Counted from the first letter of the stretch, positions 23,063 through 35,021 are shown. The stretch: DNA of 64,000 nt from Protula sp. h YS-2021 (GCA_949752745.1 OX457025.1:97591804-97655803), one strand, 5' to 3'. The notes: generated by a model from the sequence alone, not told the origin. Numbers and translations: made by a program.

Positions 23063-24100
23063 CCTATCAGTCTGCGGATGGCGTCCGTTAGTTAGTTAGT
23101 TAGTTCGCTGTAAACTTTGTTTCAAAATGCATCTCCTCCTACAATTTTGACCCCATGTAATTTATTTTTGGTGTGAGGCATCCCTAAGGGGTCGTGCAGA
23201 CGGCTTGTGCTTTTCTGGTCGATCGGGTGATTTTTGAATTTTTGGGGAATTTTTAAATTTTAAAATGTATCTCCTCTTACATTTTTGACCCGATGTCATT
23301 TATTTTTGGTATGAGGCACCCCTAAAGGATCGTGCATACGGCTTGTGCTTTTTTAGTTTGTATTTTTTGGGAATTTTTTAAGCAAAAATTTCGAAAATAA
23401 TTCAAAATGCATCTACCCCTACAATTTTGATTCGATGTCATTTATTTTTGGTGTGAGTGCATACGGCTTGTGTTTTTTAGTCGATCGGGCAATTTTTGCA
23501 TTTTTAGGGAGTTTTTGAAGAAAAAAACTTCAAAATTTATTTCCCCTTACAGTTTTGAACCGATTTCTTTTTTTATGGCTTGAGGCATCCCTAAGGGGTT
23601 GAGCATACGACTTGCGCTTTTTAGTCGATCCGACTATTTCTGTATTTTTGGGAATTTTTGAAGAAAAACTTCAAAATGCATTTCCTCCTTCAGTTTTTAT
23701 CCGATTTCATTTATTTTTGCTATGAGGCATCCTTAGGTAGGTCTCGCATACGGCTTGTGCTATTTGACTCGACTTGGCAATTTTTGATTTCTGGGGGGAA
23801 TTTTTGATGAAGATACCTCAAAATACATTTTCTCCTGCAGTTTTGATCAAACATCATTTATTTTTGGGCTGAGGCATGCTTAGGGTGTCGTAAATATGGC
23901 CTGTCTTTTTCAGTCGATCAAAGAATTTTTGAAGAAAAAGATTCAAAATGCATTTCCTCCTACAATTTTTATCAGATTTCATTTATTTTCGATATGAGCC
24001 GTATCTAGGGGGTCATGCATACGGCCTGTGCTTTTTGAGTGAATTGGAAAACTTTTGAATTTTATTCGGAATTTTTGAAAAAAAAATTAAATGAATCTCC
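23063..24100. repeat. Composite repeat: tandem units of about 125-147 bp
   Basis: After 'cggatggcgtccgttagtta' come seven to eight units, each with 'aaaatgcatctcctcctaca', 'tcatttatttttggtgtgag', 'catccctaaggggtcgtgc' and 'cggcttgtgctttt'. The same structure occurs uninterrupted at 60,905-62,465. It continues directly into the 51-bp satellite. Confidence 0.88.
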
Positions 24101-24104
24101 TCCT

Positions 24105-25560
24105 ACAGCGCATAAACGCAAGTTAATTGAACTTGCGCAGTAGTCAGATTTAACAACCGCACATCGACGCAAGTTAAATAAACATTCGCAGTAGTCCAAA
24201 TTAAGTACTGTGCATCGATGCAAGTTAAATAAACATGCGCATTGGTCCGAAATGTGAACCGCGCATCGACGGAAGATAAATAAAGATGCGAACTGGTCCA
24301 AAATAAGCACCGCCCATCAACGCAAGTTAAATAAACATGCGCACTGGTCCGATAAAAAGAACTACGCTTCGACGTAAGTTAAATAAACATGCGCAGTGGT
24401 CCGAAATGCGAACCGCGAATCAACGCAAGTTAAATAAATATGCGCACTGGTCCGAAAAAAGAACCGCGCATCGACGCAACCCAAAGAAACATGCGCACTG
24501 GTCTGAAATGAGAACCACGCATCAACACAAGTTAAATAAACTTGGGCAATGGCCTGAAATGCGAACCGCGCATCGACGGAAGTTAAATAAACATGCGATC
24601 CGGTCCAAAATAAGCACCGCACATCAACGCAAGTTAAACAAACATGCGCACTTGTCCAAAAACAAAAAGAACCACGCATCGACGCAAGTTGAATAGATAT
24701 GCGCAGTGTTCTGAAATAAGAACCGCGCATCAACGCAAGTTAAATAAACATGCGCAGTGGTCCGAAGAAAGAACCATGAATCGACGCAAGTTGAATAGAC
24801 ATAAGAGTCGGGCATCAAAACAACCTAAAGAAACAGGTATACTGGTCCGAAATGCGAACCGGATATCAACGCAAATTAAATAAACATGTACACTGGTCCG
24901 AATTGCGAACCGTACATAAGCGTAAGTTAAATAAACATTTGCACCGGTCCAAAATAAGTACCGACCATCAACACAAGTTAAATAAATATGCGCAATGGTC
25001 CAAAATTCGAACCACGCATCAACACAAGTTTAAAAAAAAACATGCGCGCTGGTGCGAAATGCGAACCGTACATCAGCACAAGCTAAATAAGCAATCCCAC
25101 TGGACCAAAATAAGCACCGTGCATCAACGCAAGTTAAATAAACATGCGCACTTCTCCGAAATTCGCACCGCGCATCAACGCAAGTTAAATAAACATGCGC
25201 AGTGGTTCGAAATGCGAACCACGCCCCAACACAAGTTAAACAGTTGCACTGGTCCAAAATAAGCACCGTGCATCAACTGAAGTTAAATAAACATGCAAAC
25301 TGGTCCGAAATGCGAACCGCGTATCAAGGCAACCTAAGGAAACTTGGGCTGTCCAAAATAAGTACCGCTCATCAACGCAAGTAAACTAACATGCGCATTG
25401 GTATGGAATAAGAACTGCACATCAACACAAGGTACATAAACATGCGCACTTTTCCAAAGTGAGAGCCGCGCATCTGCGCAAAATTAAATAAACATGCGCA
25501 CTTGTCTGAATAAGAACCGCGCATCAAGGCAAGTTACATAAATATGCGCACTGGTCCGAA
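24105..25560. repeat. 51-bp satellite, about 28 copies
   Basis: Unit around 'acgcaagttaaataaacatg' then 'cgcactggtccgaaatgcga' then 'accgcgcatca'. Because 51 is a multiple of three, a 17-residue pseudo-repeat stays open on both strands. This is not a gene. Its partner array at 62,475-64,000 runs off the window. Confidence 0.92.
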
Positions 25561-25995
25561 ATGCGAGCGTTGTTTGAAGGTATCTATGGCAGACTATCCA
25601 GTCTACCAGAGATACAAAAAAGCTGTTTCCCATTTTTCTGGGAAAGAAATCTTTGTATGCATTTATCGGTCTATGTTCTGGTCCGGTGCTAAATTAATTA
25701 TTGAGCTAGCTCTTTGCCGTCTCATCTTTTGAAGCCCAATTTTTCAGGAAAATTCCCTTGCTCATGCACAGTGGAATTGGTCTTATTGTTTTTTTAAGCT
25801 GGGACTTTGTCCTTGGACAAACTTGTTTTTTATTAAAATTGGCCTTTATAGTCTTGGCCTTTATAGTCAATCAAAGATCGTATTTTTGATCTCAGTCTGC
25901 TGTTGATGATTCGCGATTGTATCAAGGGATCGCAATTTCCACGTTTTTTTTGTAATAAATCATTTTAAAGTCTTGTTTTTTTTCGGCTCCAGTAT
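25561..25995. other. No gene recognised
   Basis: Short unique sequence between two minisatellites. No feature can be supported. Confidence 0.5.
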
Positions 25996-26480
25996 TGCAA
26001 GCCATCCGTGAGAGGATGGGTGTGGTGGAAGTGGTTGACTCCGGGAGCCATCCGTGGGAGGTTGGAGGTGGTGGAAATGGTTGACTCCGGGAGCCATCCT
26101 TGGGAGGTTGGAGGTGGTGGAAGTGGTTGACTCCGGGAGCCATCCATTGGAGGTTGGAGGTGGTGGAAGTGGTTGACTCCGGGAGCCATTCGTGGGAGGT
26201 TGGAGGTGGTGGAAGAAGTTGACTCGGGGAGCCATCCGTGGGAGGTTGGAGGTGGTGGAAGAAGTTGACTCGGGGAGCCATCCGTTTGAGGTTGGAGATG
26301 GTGGAAGTGTTTGACTCCGAGAACCATTCCGTGGGAGGTTGGCGGTGGTGGAACTGGTTGACTCTGGCATCGTTCCGTGGGAGGTTGGAGGTGGTGGCAG
26401 TGGTTGCCTCCGGAAGCCATCCGTGAGAGGTTGGAGGTGGTGGAGGTGGTTAACTCCGGGAGCCCTATGTGGGAGGTTTG
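25996..26480. repeat. 46-bp minisatellite, about ten copies
   Basis: Unit 'gggagccatccgtgggaggt' then 'tggaggtggtggaagtggtt' then 'gactcc'. Consecutive 'gggagcc' blocks are 46 bp apart (26,043 and 26,089). Pro/Ser/Thr-rich frames on the minus strand are artefacts of the repeat. Confidence 0.92.
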
Positions 26481-27700
26481 GCGTGGTGACACCGGATGGG
26501 TGGGTTGCTCCTTCTCTTCCCAGGTTTTAAGTGACAATCTCCGGGAGCAGTGAATCCACTTATGTGCTTTCAGTTGTTCGTTTGCGTGTGTTTTCTAGTG
26601 GATTTTAGTAGTTCCGGCATTAACCAGTGATTGGGCAGCACAGAGTGATGCCCACCTGCGCTTCTCCCCACGCTAGAAAGAGGAGAGGTGGGGGGGGGGG
26701 GGTAGGTGGGGTGATTATACTTGTGTGTTTACACGTTGAGGGCCGGTGCCGTGAATCCGGATTCCACAGGGGAAGCTCTGTATATCTGAACCGAAAGGTT
26801 TTAACTGGAAATATCAAATCTGGTATTAAAATACCTGAAATGCCGTTCCCATTACAAATTCGTTACCAGTGCATGTGAAGTTCCATCTGATGTAAAAATT
26901 AACACTTGGGACTTTCTTAGTATGTTTTTTTGCACCACAAACCCAGTTTACAGTCCCAAGTGCAGGTAGAGATACCCGAAGGACAGTTTTAATTCTTAGA
27001 AAGCTTTTGTAAAAGTGTAGTTCGCGGTTTGTACTTTTAGGTCTAAATTTCCTGCACATTCTGAGCCCTACGCCAAAAAATTAGCAGCGACTTTGAATAT
27101 GACCTTGAAGTCATCAAAATCGGATCATACGAAGACGCCATTAATACAAACACTCTCATGCATAGTGTTGCCAGAGTTACCAGTGTTACCATTGTTACAC
27201 CTATGTACAACTGAAAATTCAAGGTCCAGTAGTGAAAATCCCCTAACCCAATCTATATGAACACTCACATAGTTTTTCCCTAATTTCCCACAGACCTAGT
27301 TTACATTTAGGACTCACAAGGAGCTACTGCCTAAGCAACCTTCATTATAGTGATTTTTCGCTCCCAAGTGTAAAATTTCGCTACTCGGTAGCGAAATCGC
27401 TCTAGTCTAAATTGTGCTCGCATATTGCAGAGGTCTCTCTCACACGATACAGTTAAACTAACGTTTTATTTCGTAAAATTTACTTCGCAAAAACTTTGAA
27501 TGCGCTTATCTCCACTTTTAGATGGATCTTAAGTCCTGAGCAGGAGAGCCTAACATTCTGAACTGCACCAAAAAAAAAAAAAGGTTGCGAATTACGCTAC
27601 ATAGGTACGTAAAAGTTCATCGAAGAGATGTTTAAGTTGAAATGTAGTTGAAGTCTGAATAAAATGCAATACTAAGTTCCACTGTCAATATTAAATAATA
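26481..27700. other. No gene recognised
   Basis: Contains a G-run at about 26,690-26,705 and a short palindromic 'atttcgctactcggtagcgaaat' near 27,375-27,397, which echoes 'agcgaaattcg' near 410. Nothing else can be supported. Confidence 0.45.
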
Positions 27701-30700
27701 ACTCAAACGTTGTTATAAAATGAACTTACATGCCTGAAGAGTAAAGGCATGTAGGTTCATTTTGCAAACACTCCTTAAGATAGTACTTTATAAACAAGTT
27801 GGAGAAAGACCAACAACCTGTTTTAAGTATATCCGATAAAGAAACATTACGGAGGGCTCTGAGTTCGCAATTTGAAGGACAAGATGGGCCTTCACCTTGC
27901 ATTCGTTCTGGAGGCCCGTGTCGGCCTGTGCTTTCTCATAGACTGCCAAAATGACCTTTCTAATGTAATTTGAGATTGTCTGCTTAGAGAGGTCCTTATT
28001 GAATTTCGGCGGGAAGGAGATAATGAGGGCTTTTTAACTTTCTGATCGGTATGACTCCAAAATTGTAAGATATTGGCGCAGTGCCCTGACCGGGCGTAGA
28101 GAGACCAGTCCGTCAGTCATTTGCTCCTCTTTTAGGCTGAGGGGGTTCAAAGGTACCTAAACCCTGGGTGACAATATGGGTCTTCCCGATACATCCAGCT
28201 CTTGGGGTGAGGTAAACCTTGTTCCACTCACCGTTTTCTTTTCTCACTTCTCTGTCTAATGCGTCGATTTTGCCTCTCCGCTTGCCAGACGTCAGGGCTA
28301 ATAAGAACTTAAACCGTACCATGGCATCCTTCGCGGAAACGACAGCTTCACGCAAGCTTTCTGGGCAATGTAAATATCGTAGAACTAGAGACAGGCTCCA
28401 TTCGGCTACGTTGGACCTTGGGAAGGGGTATTCACCTTGAAGTGCCTGATTAACTGTGATAAGGCCTTATCCTCCCTAGGGTCATAGCCAGTGGTTGCTG
28501 TAAGCCTGGAACCAATAGCGGCTCGGTAACCTATGCAGCCTACCTTCAGCTGTCCTTCAGTAGAGATGATCTAAAAAGTCCGCAGGAGAAGCTTGAAAAG
28601 GGTAGAGTTTAGAAATCCCGCAACAGGAGGCAAATTTGTTCCATTGTGATCTGTAAACTTTCGTTGTGGATTGTTCACAATCTTCTCCACTACTTGCTTG
28701 GAGAGCCCTATTTCTGTCGAAAGACTTGGTTAGGCACAACGGATGTAGGTTCAGGAAGTGGGGGGGGGGAGGGGGGAAATGTGGCCAGTGGGGTTGAGGT
28801 ATGAGTTCCCTGTGGCAAGGTATTGGAATGGACTTGATTATCTTGCACCGGAGAAGTCGAGGGAACCACGGGGCTTCTGGGACTACGAAGCTATCAGTAA
28901 CGGAGTTGGTGGTTTCAGCTCGGTTATTCTCTGTAACACCTGGTGGAGGATTGCTTGTGGAAGGAATGCATAGAGTACCTCATGTATGGGCCATGAGCAC
29001 TTTAGTGCATCCACTGTCCAGGCCGTTTGATCCGAACACGGGGAAACAAACCTGGGCCGTCGATAGATCTAACGTCGGAGGTCCATATGGGAATTGACGT
29101 GCCGCCCATTGGAAAGAAGATTGGGCCAGGCACCACTCTGTGTGGATAACCTGGCCCGTCAAGTCGGCCAGGACATTGAGCTTTAGTTAGAGATGACGGG
29201 TGGCGATAGAAGTCTTGGATTTTGAAGGTTAGTACCGAGAGTTGACGAATTTGGTTCCTTCCTGCTTGTTTAGGTACACAACTGCTGTAGAGTCGTCCAA
29301 GAGAAATAGGACGCTATTGCCCCGAAGCCGGTTTGATGGCTTGTTCAAGGCTATCCAAACTACTGGGAGCTCCAGCCAGCTGCTGTGGTCTCTGTGAAAG
29401 GCGGGTGACCATTTCCCTTTCCATATTCGGCCCTAACAATGAATCCCCATCCCTTCCCGGATGCGTGCGTTTGGAGTGCTATTTCCGGGAGTGGGGCATG
29501 GGTTGCACCAGCAGAGAAGGGGGATGGAGCAGCTTGAGAGACCGTCATCGCGGGTGTGGGTAACCTTCCCTGCGTCAGAGCCATTTTTATTAGACTATGG
29601 CACAGTCTGTAGTGCAGAGGGCCTCAGCGGACTGTTCTCTCGGTAGCTACTAACATGCCCAGTAGTGATTCTATGGCTTCTACCGTTACTCGTTGGTCCA
29701 CGGGAATGCTTTGAAAAGCTTGTGCAATTTTCTGCTGTCTGTTTGCGGTCCCATCGCTCTCTCAGGAAAACAATGTCTTGTTTGGGGATCAATTCGAATT
29801 TGGCTAAATTTACCACAAGACCTACCTGTACCACTTTTCTGATCAGATGGATCGTCTTGTGAATGGCCGTTTCACTTTGCGCATGTGTAAGAAACTAGTC
29901 ATCAAGGTACTGGAATACTATCATATCCTGGAGTCGTGCCCATGCTTTTAAGACTCGTAACCCTTGCGAAGACGTATGGTGCTGAGGAGAGGTCGAAGGG
30001 AAGTGCCAGAAACCAAAAGCGCTTTTGCCGTATTTGGAAAATAGATACTTCCTGGCCGAGTGATGTAGGGGGATGTGAAGATAAGCATTGGACAGATGCA
30101 TTGACGTGCCTTACATACCTGCTTGGAGGGTCCCTTTTATAACCTGTGCCGTGTCCATTTTGAAGGAGGTTACTTGCAGAAACTGGTTAAGGGGTGATAT
30201 ATCTATTACTAGTCCCCACCCCCTGATTTTTCGGGTAACAGAAAGCATCTCATTTTCCGGCATTTCCTCTACAGTCCCTTTGACCCGGTGGTCTCTTACC
30301 ATCTCTTGTAGGTCTATGTCTTTTTCTGAGCCCTGCTGGTAAACGGTGGCTAGGCTGCCTGGGAATGTTAGGGGAATGGATAGTTTCCCCATGGACCCTT
30401 CTTGAAAGGGAGTGTATAGCCGTTCATCAACCTTCGAACTATTCTCCGGAAGGCCCCTAATTTTTCCCTGGCCTGTCAGAATCTGCTTAGCATTCCGCCT
30501 ACGGGCAAGGACGCGTTGCAGGACAGTTGCTCTTTTAGATTGTTTGAGCCAAGAAAAGGAGGCACGTGACATTCTAGACACCAGTGCAAAATCCTGGGAT
30601 AATGATCGGCTCTCCTGATTTACCCTTTCTACTTTTGACTGGGGGAAAGAGATCTTTCTCGCCCTGGATAGGGGCGTGGCCTAGGTCCGGTAACCCGCTG

Positions 30701-30960
30701 ACACTGGACCAGAAGTGTTGGAGAAAGGCATCTAGCCTTAAATATACCATACACGTCATCGACAATGTCGAAAGCTTCACGGCATTTAGAAGTTGCGAGG
30801 GACGGGCATTCCAAAAGGTTGGAGGACACCGGGTCACTGAGACGTAAATCCTCCCATCTTGCCCTTAGGGCTTTGAGAATATGGTCTTGAAAGGACATAA
30901 TGTTTAGCACATGGCGGCCAGAGGACTGAATGGCCCCGGTGTCCTTCTCCACTAGCGGAA
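27700..30960 (-). mobile_element. Decayed DIRS-like (tyrosine recombinase) retrotransposon
   Basis: In minus-strand order, pieces of an RT, RNase H and tyrosine recombinase follow one another in broken frames. RT: 30,111-30,420 ends with 'GWGLVIDISPLNQFL' and 'FKMDTAQVIKG'; 29,895-30,101 has 'NAYLHIPLHHSARKYLF' and the catalytic 'YLDD'. RNase H region: 28,980-29,162 with 'HTEWCLAQSSFQ' and 'PPTLDLSTA'. Recombinase: 28,557-28,739 ('STTKVYRSQWNKF', N-terminal SAM-like domain), 28,113-28,355 ('KFLLALTSGKRRGKIDAL'), and a C-terminal part near 27,770-27,870. The RT-RH-YR order and sequence texture fit DIRS elements. Multiple stops and frameshifts show it is inactive. A gag-like part may lie at 30,590-30,952. 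Confidence 0.85.
27717..27763. repeat. Near-perfect 19-bp hairpin
   Basis: AAAATGAACTTACATGCCT, a 9-base loop, then AGGCATGTAGGTTCATTTT with one mismatch. It lies at the 3' end of the DIRS-like recombinase remnant and may be part of that element's terminus. Confidence 0.75.
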
Positions 30961-31234
30961 TGTCTGAGTCTAAGCCCTATACTCTACATAGTGTAAAAAA
31001 TGAGCTGGCAATCAAAATGCGAAAAATTAAAGACTAGCTATTTAATTTATTAAATTGGTAAATTTACAAAAATTAATGCCTCTGAATTTCGAGATGGTAC
31101 ATCGGCCCATCTGGATTGAAGTTGGGATGGTCCTAGCCAATTTGAGATGGTCTCGAGCCATCAGGCCTCTGATAATTTCGCACACTGTAAACCACGGAAA
31201 ATATCTTTGCAGCTTCAATGTCATATTGTTTTTT

Positions 31235-31530
31235 TTCACTGCCCGGTAGACATTTTTGGTTTGGAAAACGTTTTATGAACGTTTTTTGTGAAACCTAAAA
31301 AACCTTCAGAAAATGTTTTATTTTCGTTATATATGAAATGCTAGAAAACGTTTTTTTTGGGAACGTTTTTTTGAAGGTTTCAAATGAAACCTTTTCCGAA
31401 CCATTTTGACGGGGTTTTGATAATAAAATTCTGAAACCCTTTTATGGGATCCTTAAAAAAAATAATCATTTGTTACGTCCATTTAAGACCATTGATCATT
31501 CAAACAACACTACAAGACACCAATCTACAA
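31235..31530. repeat. Left half of an interrupted AACGTTTT-rich element
   Basis: 'actgcccggtagacattttt' and repeated 'gaaaacgtttt' and 'aacgttttttgtgaaacc' have an inverted counterpart at about 52,560-52,730 ('aacgtttccatgttttccgg'). The Polinton and the tRNA-like sequence lie between the two halves, so I infer an older inverted-repeat element of about 1 kb that received the insertion. Confidence 0.45.
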
Positions 31531-31539
31531 CTAAACATT

Positions 31540-31606
31540 CGTGCTTACCTGGGATTGAACCTGGGACCTCTGGCATGCTACGCGTCGACCTTACCTCTAC
31601 GCCACC
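31540..31606 (-). repeat. tRNA-like (SINE-type) sequence, Polinton target
   Basis: On the minus strand an A-box-like TGGCGTAGAGG is followed 43 bp later by a B-box GGTTCAATCCC, which is tRNA spacing. The T-arm can pair with one mismatch, but the acceptor arms do not pair, so this is a tRNA-derived repeat or pseudogene, not a functional tRNA. The Polinton inserted at its 5' edge: the target duplication GCCACC overlaps the A-box. Confidence 0.5.
31601..31606. repeat. Target-site duplication GCCACC, left
   Basis: GCCACC precedes the element terminus AGTAGGATAAAAG. The same hexamer follows the right terminus at 52,099-52,104. Confidence 0.93.
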
Positions 31607-31971
31607 AGTAGGATAAAAGTGGGGCTCCGAAAACAGGAAGTGACGTCATAATGACATCAGGAGGTGTTTTCGGAGCCCCATGGGGCTCCAAAAACAGTGA
31701 CGTCATATTGACGTCATATGGACGTGCTATGGACGTGTTATGGACGTGATATGGAGGTCATATGGAGGTCATATGAACGTCATATGAACGTCATAATGAC
31801 GTAATAGGCATAGTGGGCGGCCATTCAAACGGGCGGCCATTCAAACGACCATTCAAACGGCAGACGGACAGACGGACAGTCGAACAGTCAGACAAACGGG
31901 AAGAGAGCTCTCCAACTGTTTTTGTTAAGCAAAGGAACTCATAGAGACATGGTTAGAGCTGGCCTATAAGG
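31607..31971 (+). repeat. Left TIR, outer segment
   Basis: Inverted counterpart of 51,701-52,098. The tip folds into a hairpin: TGGGGCTCCGAAAACA at 31,620-31,635 pairs with 31,665-31,680 around a 29-base loop that contains TGACGTCA. Next come TGACGTCA/ATGGACGTG-like repeats (31,683-31,805), then 'ggcggccattcaaacg' repeats and 'cagacggacag'. Similarity to the right end stops at 'cctataagg' (31,963-31,971). Confidence 0.9.
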
Positions 31972-34905
31972 TATTTCGACCCATCAATGACGTCACACAT
32001 TTCGACTCAAGCTTGCGACCAACTGATCGACAGGCCCCCCGGGGCCAGAAGACTTTCAGGCCCCCCGGGGCCAGCCGTACAGCAGGTCGACAGGCCAGTC
32101 GACCCCCCGGCCAATCGACCTTTAAGCATACACTGTATCTATATGGGTGAGCTGGTCAACAGGCCCCCCCCCCCCGGCCAGTCGACCCCCCCCCCCGGCC
32201 AGTCGACTTTCGACATCCCACTTTTCGACTCCCCGAAGCCAGCGGCACCGCAGGCCACTCTATGTATACAAGCAGCAACAACTCTTTTTTTAGCATTCTC
32301 TCTCCAAACACGCACCATGAGAGACTGGTAAAGGGTCAGTCGGACAAACGGACACCCGGACAAACGGACAGTCGGACAAACGGACAGTCTTTTTTTTGTT
32401 TTTTTTTTACCTCTCTCTCTCCACACACCACGACAGCTGGGGGCAAACGAACAGTCTTTTTTCGACTTTCTCACTCTCCAAGCACACACACTAATGGATT
32501 GGCGTAGCAGCAATTAAACGTGAGCAACGCTGCCTTAAGAGACACCATTTTTAACCCAGAGAGCTCTGTCTCTCCATTACGGTATATACAGGCAACAACA
32601 ACTCTTTTTTTTAGCTTTCTCACTCTCCAAACACACAGAATACCTACGGCAACCGAACAAACGGACACCCAGACACACGGACACCCAGACACACGGACAC
32701 CCAGACAGTCATGTTTTTTTTTAAAATTTTTTAACTCTCTCTCTCCACACACATCAGATCACGGCAGCAACTGTTTTTCTGGGCTTTCTCGCTCTCTAAC
32801 GAAGCCATTGCAACAGCAATTAAAAAATGAGCACTCTTTTCCTTAAGGAAGCCATTTCTAACCCAGAGCTCTGTCTCTCCATTACGGTATATACAAGCAA
32901 CAAAAGCTCTTTTTTTAACTTTCTCACTCCATACACACACATAGCACCTACGGCAACCGGATAAAAGGGCATCCGGATAAAAGGGCACCCGGATAAAAGG
33001 ACATCCGGATAAAAGGGCAGTCTTTTTTTTATTTTTGTATCTCTCTCTCTCTCCATCACACGACGGCGTCTGAGGGGCAAACAAGCAGATTTTTTTGGCT
33101 TTCTCACTCTCTAAACACACACACCTTCACTAATGGATTGCCGTAGCAGCAATTAGAAGTGATCTAATTAAGGGACGCTATTTTTAACCCAGAGCTCTCT
33201 TTTGACACACACACACCACGGCGGCTACGGCTTTCCAAATACGACAGTAAACGCAGCCTCTCTTTCACTCTTTCTCGAACGGTGGTCATCTTTTTTATCC
33301 ATACTTTTTCTTTTGCTCTGTCTATCCCCAACAGTCAGGCAAACAAACAATGATTTTTTCCCTCACATTTTCTTTTGCTCTATCTCTCTCTCCACACATA
33401 TAAGACCTACGGGAGACGGGGCAAACGGACAATCATTTTTTTTGCTTTCTCGCCAATGGCTTGCCGTAGAAGCAATAAAACTGGGCAGCCATTGCCCCCC
33501 CCTTAAGGAAGCTATTTTTAACCCAGAGCTCTCTCTGCGCACACATACACAAGGGTGGCTAGGCAGTCTTTTTGTTGTTTCGATTTTCTCGCTCTGTCTC
33601 CCTACATGTACTAACCACACACGGCTCATTTAGCGTTTTCCTTTCTTAAGCCACTCTTTTTTCACCCAGTCTCTCTTTCACTCTCACTTTTAAACGAGGG
33701 TCGTCTCCACGGCGGCTACGACAGCAAACGCAGCCTCTCTTTCACTCTTTCTCGAACGGTGGTCATCTTTTTTATCAACACTTTTTCTTTTGCTCTGTCT
33801 ATCCACAACAGTCAGGCAAACAAACAATGATTTTTTTCCCTCACTTTTTCTTTTGCTCTATCTCTCTCTCCACACATATAAGAACTACGGGAGACGGACA
33901 GACGGGCAATCATTTTTTTTTTGCTATCTCGCTAATGACTTGCCGTAGAAGCAATTAAAACCGAACAAGCATTGAGATGGGAGTTCTCTCTCTTTCCGTA
34001 GATACATAAGCAATTAAAAACCGAACAAGCACTGAGATGAGAGCTCTCTCTCCATACACTCTTTTCTTTATTTACCTTTCTCACTCTCCAAAAACACATA
34101 ACACCTACGACAGACGGACAGACGGGCAGTCTTTTTTTATTTTTTCCCTCTCTCTCTTCACATATATAGCCACAACCGATTCAGCGTTTTATTTCATAAG
34201 CCTGGGTATTTTTTAACCCAGATAGCAACTTTTTTTAAACTCTCTCTTCACACATATATAGCCACAACCGATTCAGCGTTTTATTTCATAAGCATGGGTA
34301 TTTTTAACCCAGATAGCGGCTTTTTTTAACTCTCTCTCTTCACACACACACACACACACACACATAACACCACAGACGGTCAGACGGACAGATTTAGCGT
34401 TTTATTTCTCAAGCCAGGGTATTTTTAACCCAGATAGCGGCTTTTTTTAAACTCTCTCTCTCTTCACACACACACATAACACAACAGACGGTCAGACGAC
34501 GGACAGATTTAGCGTTTATTTCCTATGCCAGAGTATTTTTAACCCAGACAGCAATTTGTTTAGCTTTTTCAGACGGTCAGACGGACAATCATTTTTTTTA
34601 TTTTTTTATCTCTCTCTCTCCACACACATAACACAGCAGACGGTCAGACGGACAGATTTACCGTTTATTTCTCAAGCCAGGGTATTTTTAACCCAGACAG
34701 CAATTTGTTTAGCTTTCTCAGACGGTCAGACGGACAATCATTTTTTAAATTTTTTTATCTCTCTCTCCACACACACATAACACATCAGACGGTCAGACGG
34801 ACAGATTTAGCGTTTCATTTCTCAATTCTTGGTATTTTTAACCCAGACAGCAATTTGTTTAGCTTTTTCAGACGGTCAGACGGACAGATGGGGGTATAAA
34901 TCAAT
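31972..34905. repeat. Tandem-repeat expansion inside the left TIR
   Basis: About 2.9 kb present on the left but not on the right, where homologous TIR segments are almost adjacent (51,548-51,660 and 51,701-52,098). 32,025-32,215 is a C-tract/GTCGAC module with the 45-bp block around 'aagcatacactgtatctata' that recurs at 36,131-36,175. 32,250-34,070 holds diverged units of about 300 bp ('aacccagagctct', 'ctctccacacaca', 'cggacacccggac'). 34,120-34,900 holds units of about 110-150 bp ('cagacggtcagacggacaga', 'tatttttaacccagacagc'). No gene is present; short Ser/Leu-rich frames are repeat artefacts. Confidence 0.8.
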
Positions 34906-34998
34906 GATTTATAGACCCCTTTTTTAGCATTTCCCACACCCTCATGTATACACATACATACTAACACCCTGACACGATTAGCGTTCATTTTGTAATAA
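34906..34998 (+). repeat. Left TIR, inner segment
   Basis: 'ttttttagcatttcccacac', 'catacatactaacacc' and 'gacacgattagcg' are the reverse complement of 51,550-51,625. They mark the inner edge of an originally longer inverted repeat. Confidence 0.8.
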
Positions 34999-35003
34999 TA
35001 GGA

Positions 35004-35021
35004 GGCCGCTAAAAAGCAGCC
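35004..35021 (-). terminator. Stem-loop at the end of the left minus gene
   Basis: Minus strand GGCTGCT-TTTT-AGCGGCC: a 7-bp stem with one G-T pair and a four-base loop. It overlaps the stop codon at 35,009-35,011 and has an extra base pair, so it is a weak relative of the histone-type stem-loops at the right end. Confidence 0.3.

Noticed and set aside
24062..25384. Histidine/lysine-rich frames with a 17-residue period, also at 62,350-63,990
   Set aside because: 51-bp satellite open on both strands; no start context, promoter or codon bias.
25922..26537. Pro/Ser/Thr-rich minus-strand frames
   Set aside because: 46-bp minisatellite; three overlapping frames of similar composition.
31540..31606. 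Functional tRNA gene on the minus strand
   Set aside because: A- and B-boxes are present but acceptor arms do not pair and the anticodon arm is not convincing.
31987..34899. Serine/leucine-rich frames in the left end of the Polinton
   Set aside because: Products of pyrimidine-rich tandem repeats, not conserved between units.
34999..35021. Third histone-type stem-loop at the left end
   Set aside because: It overlaps the stop codon, has a 7-bp stem with a wobble pair and no ACCCA flank, so I list it only as a weak candidate.
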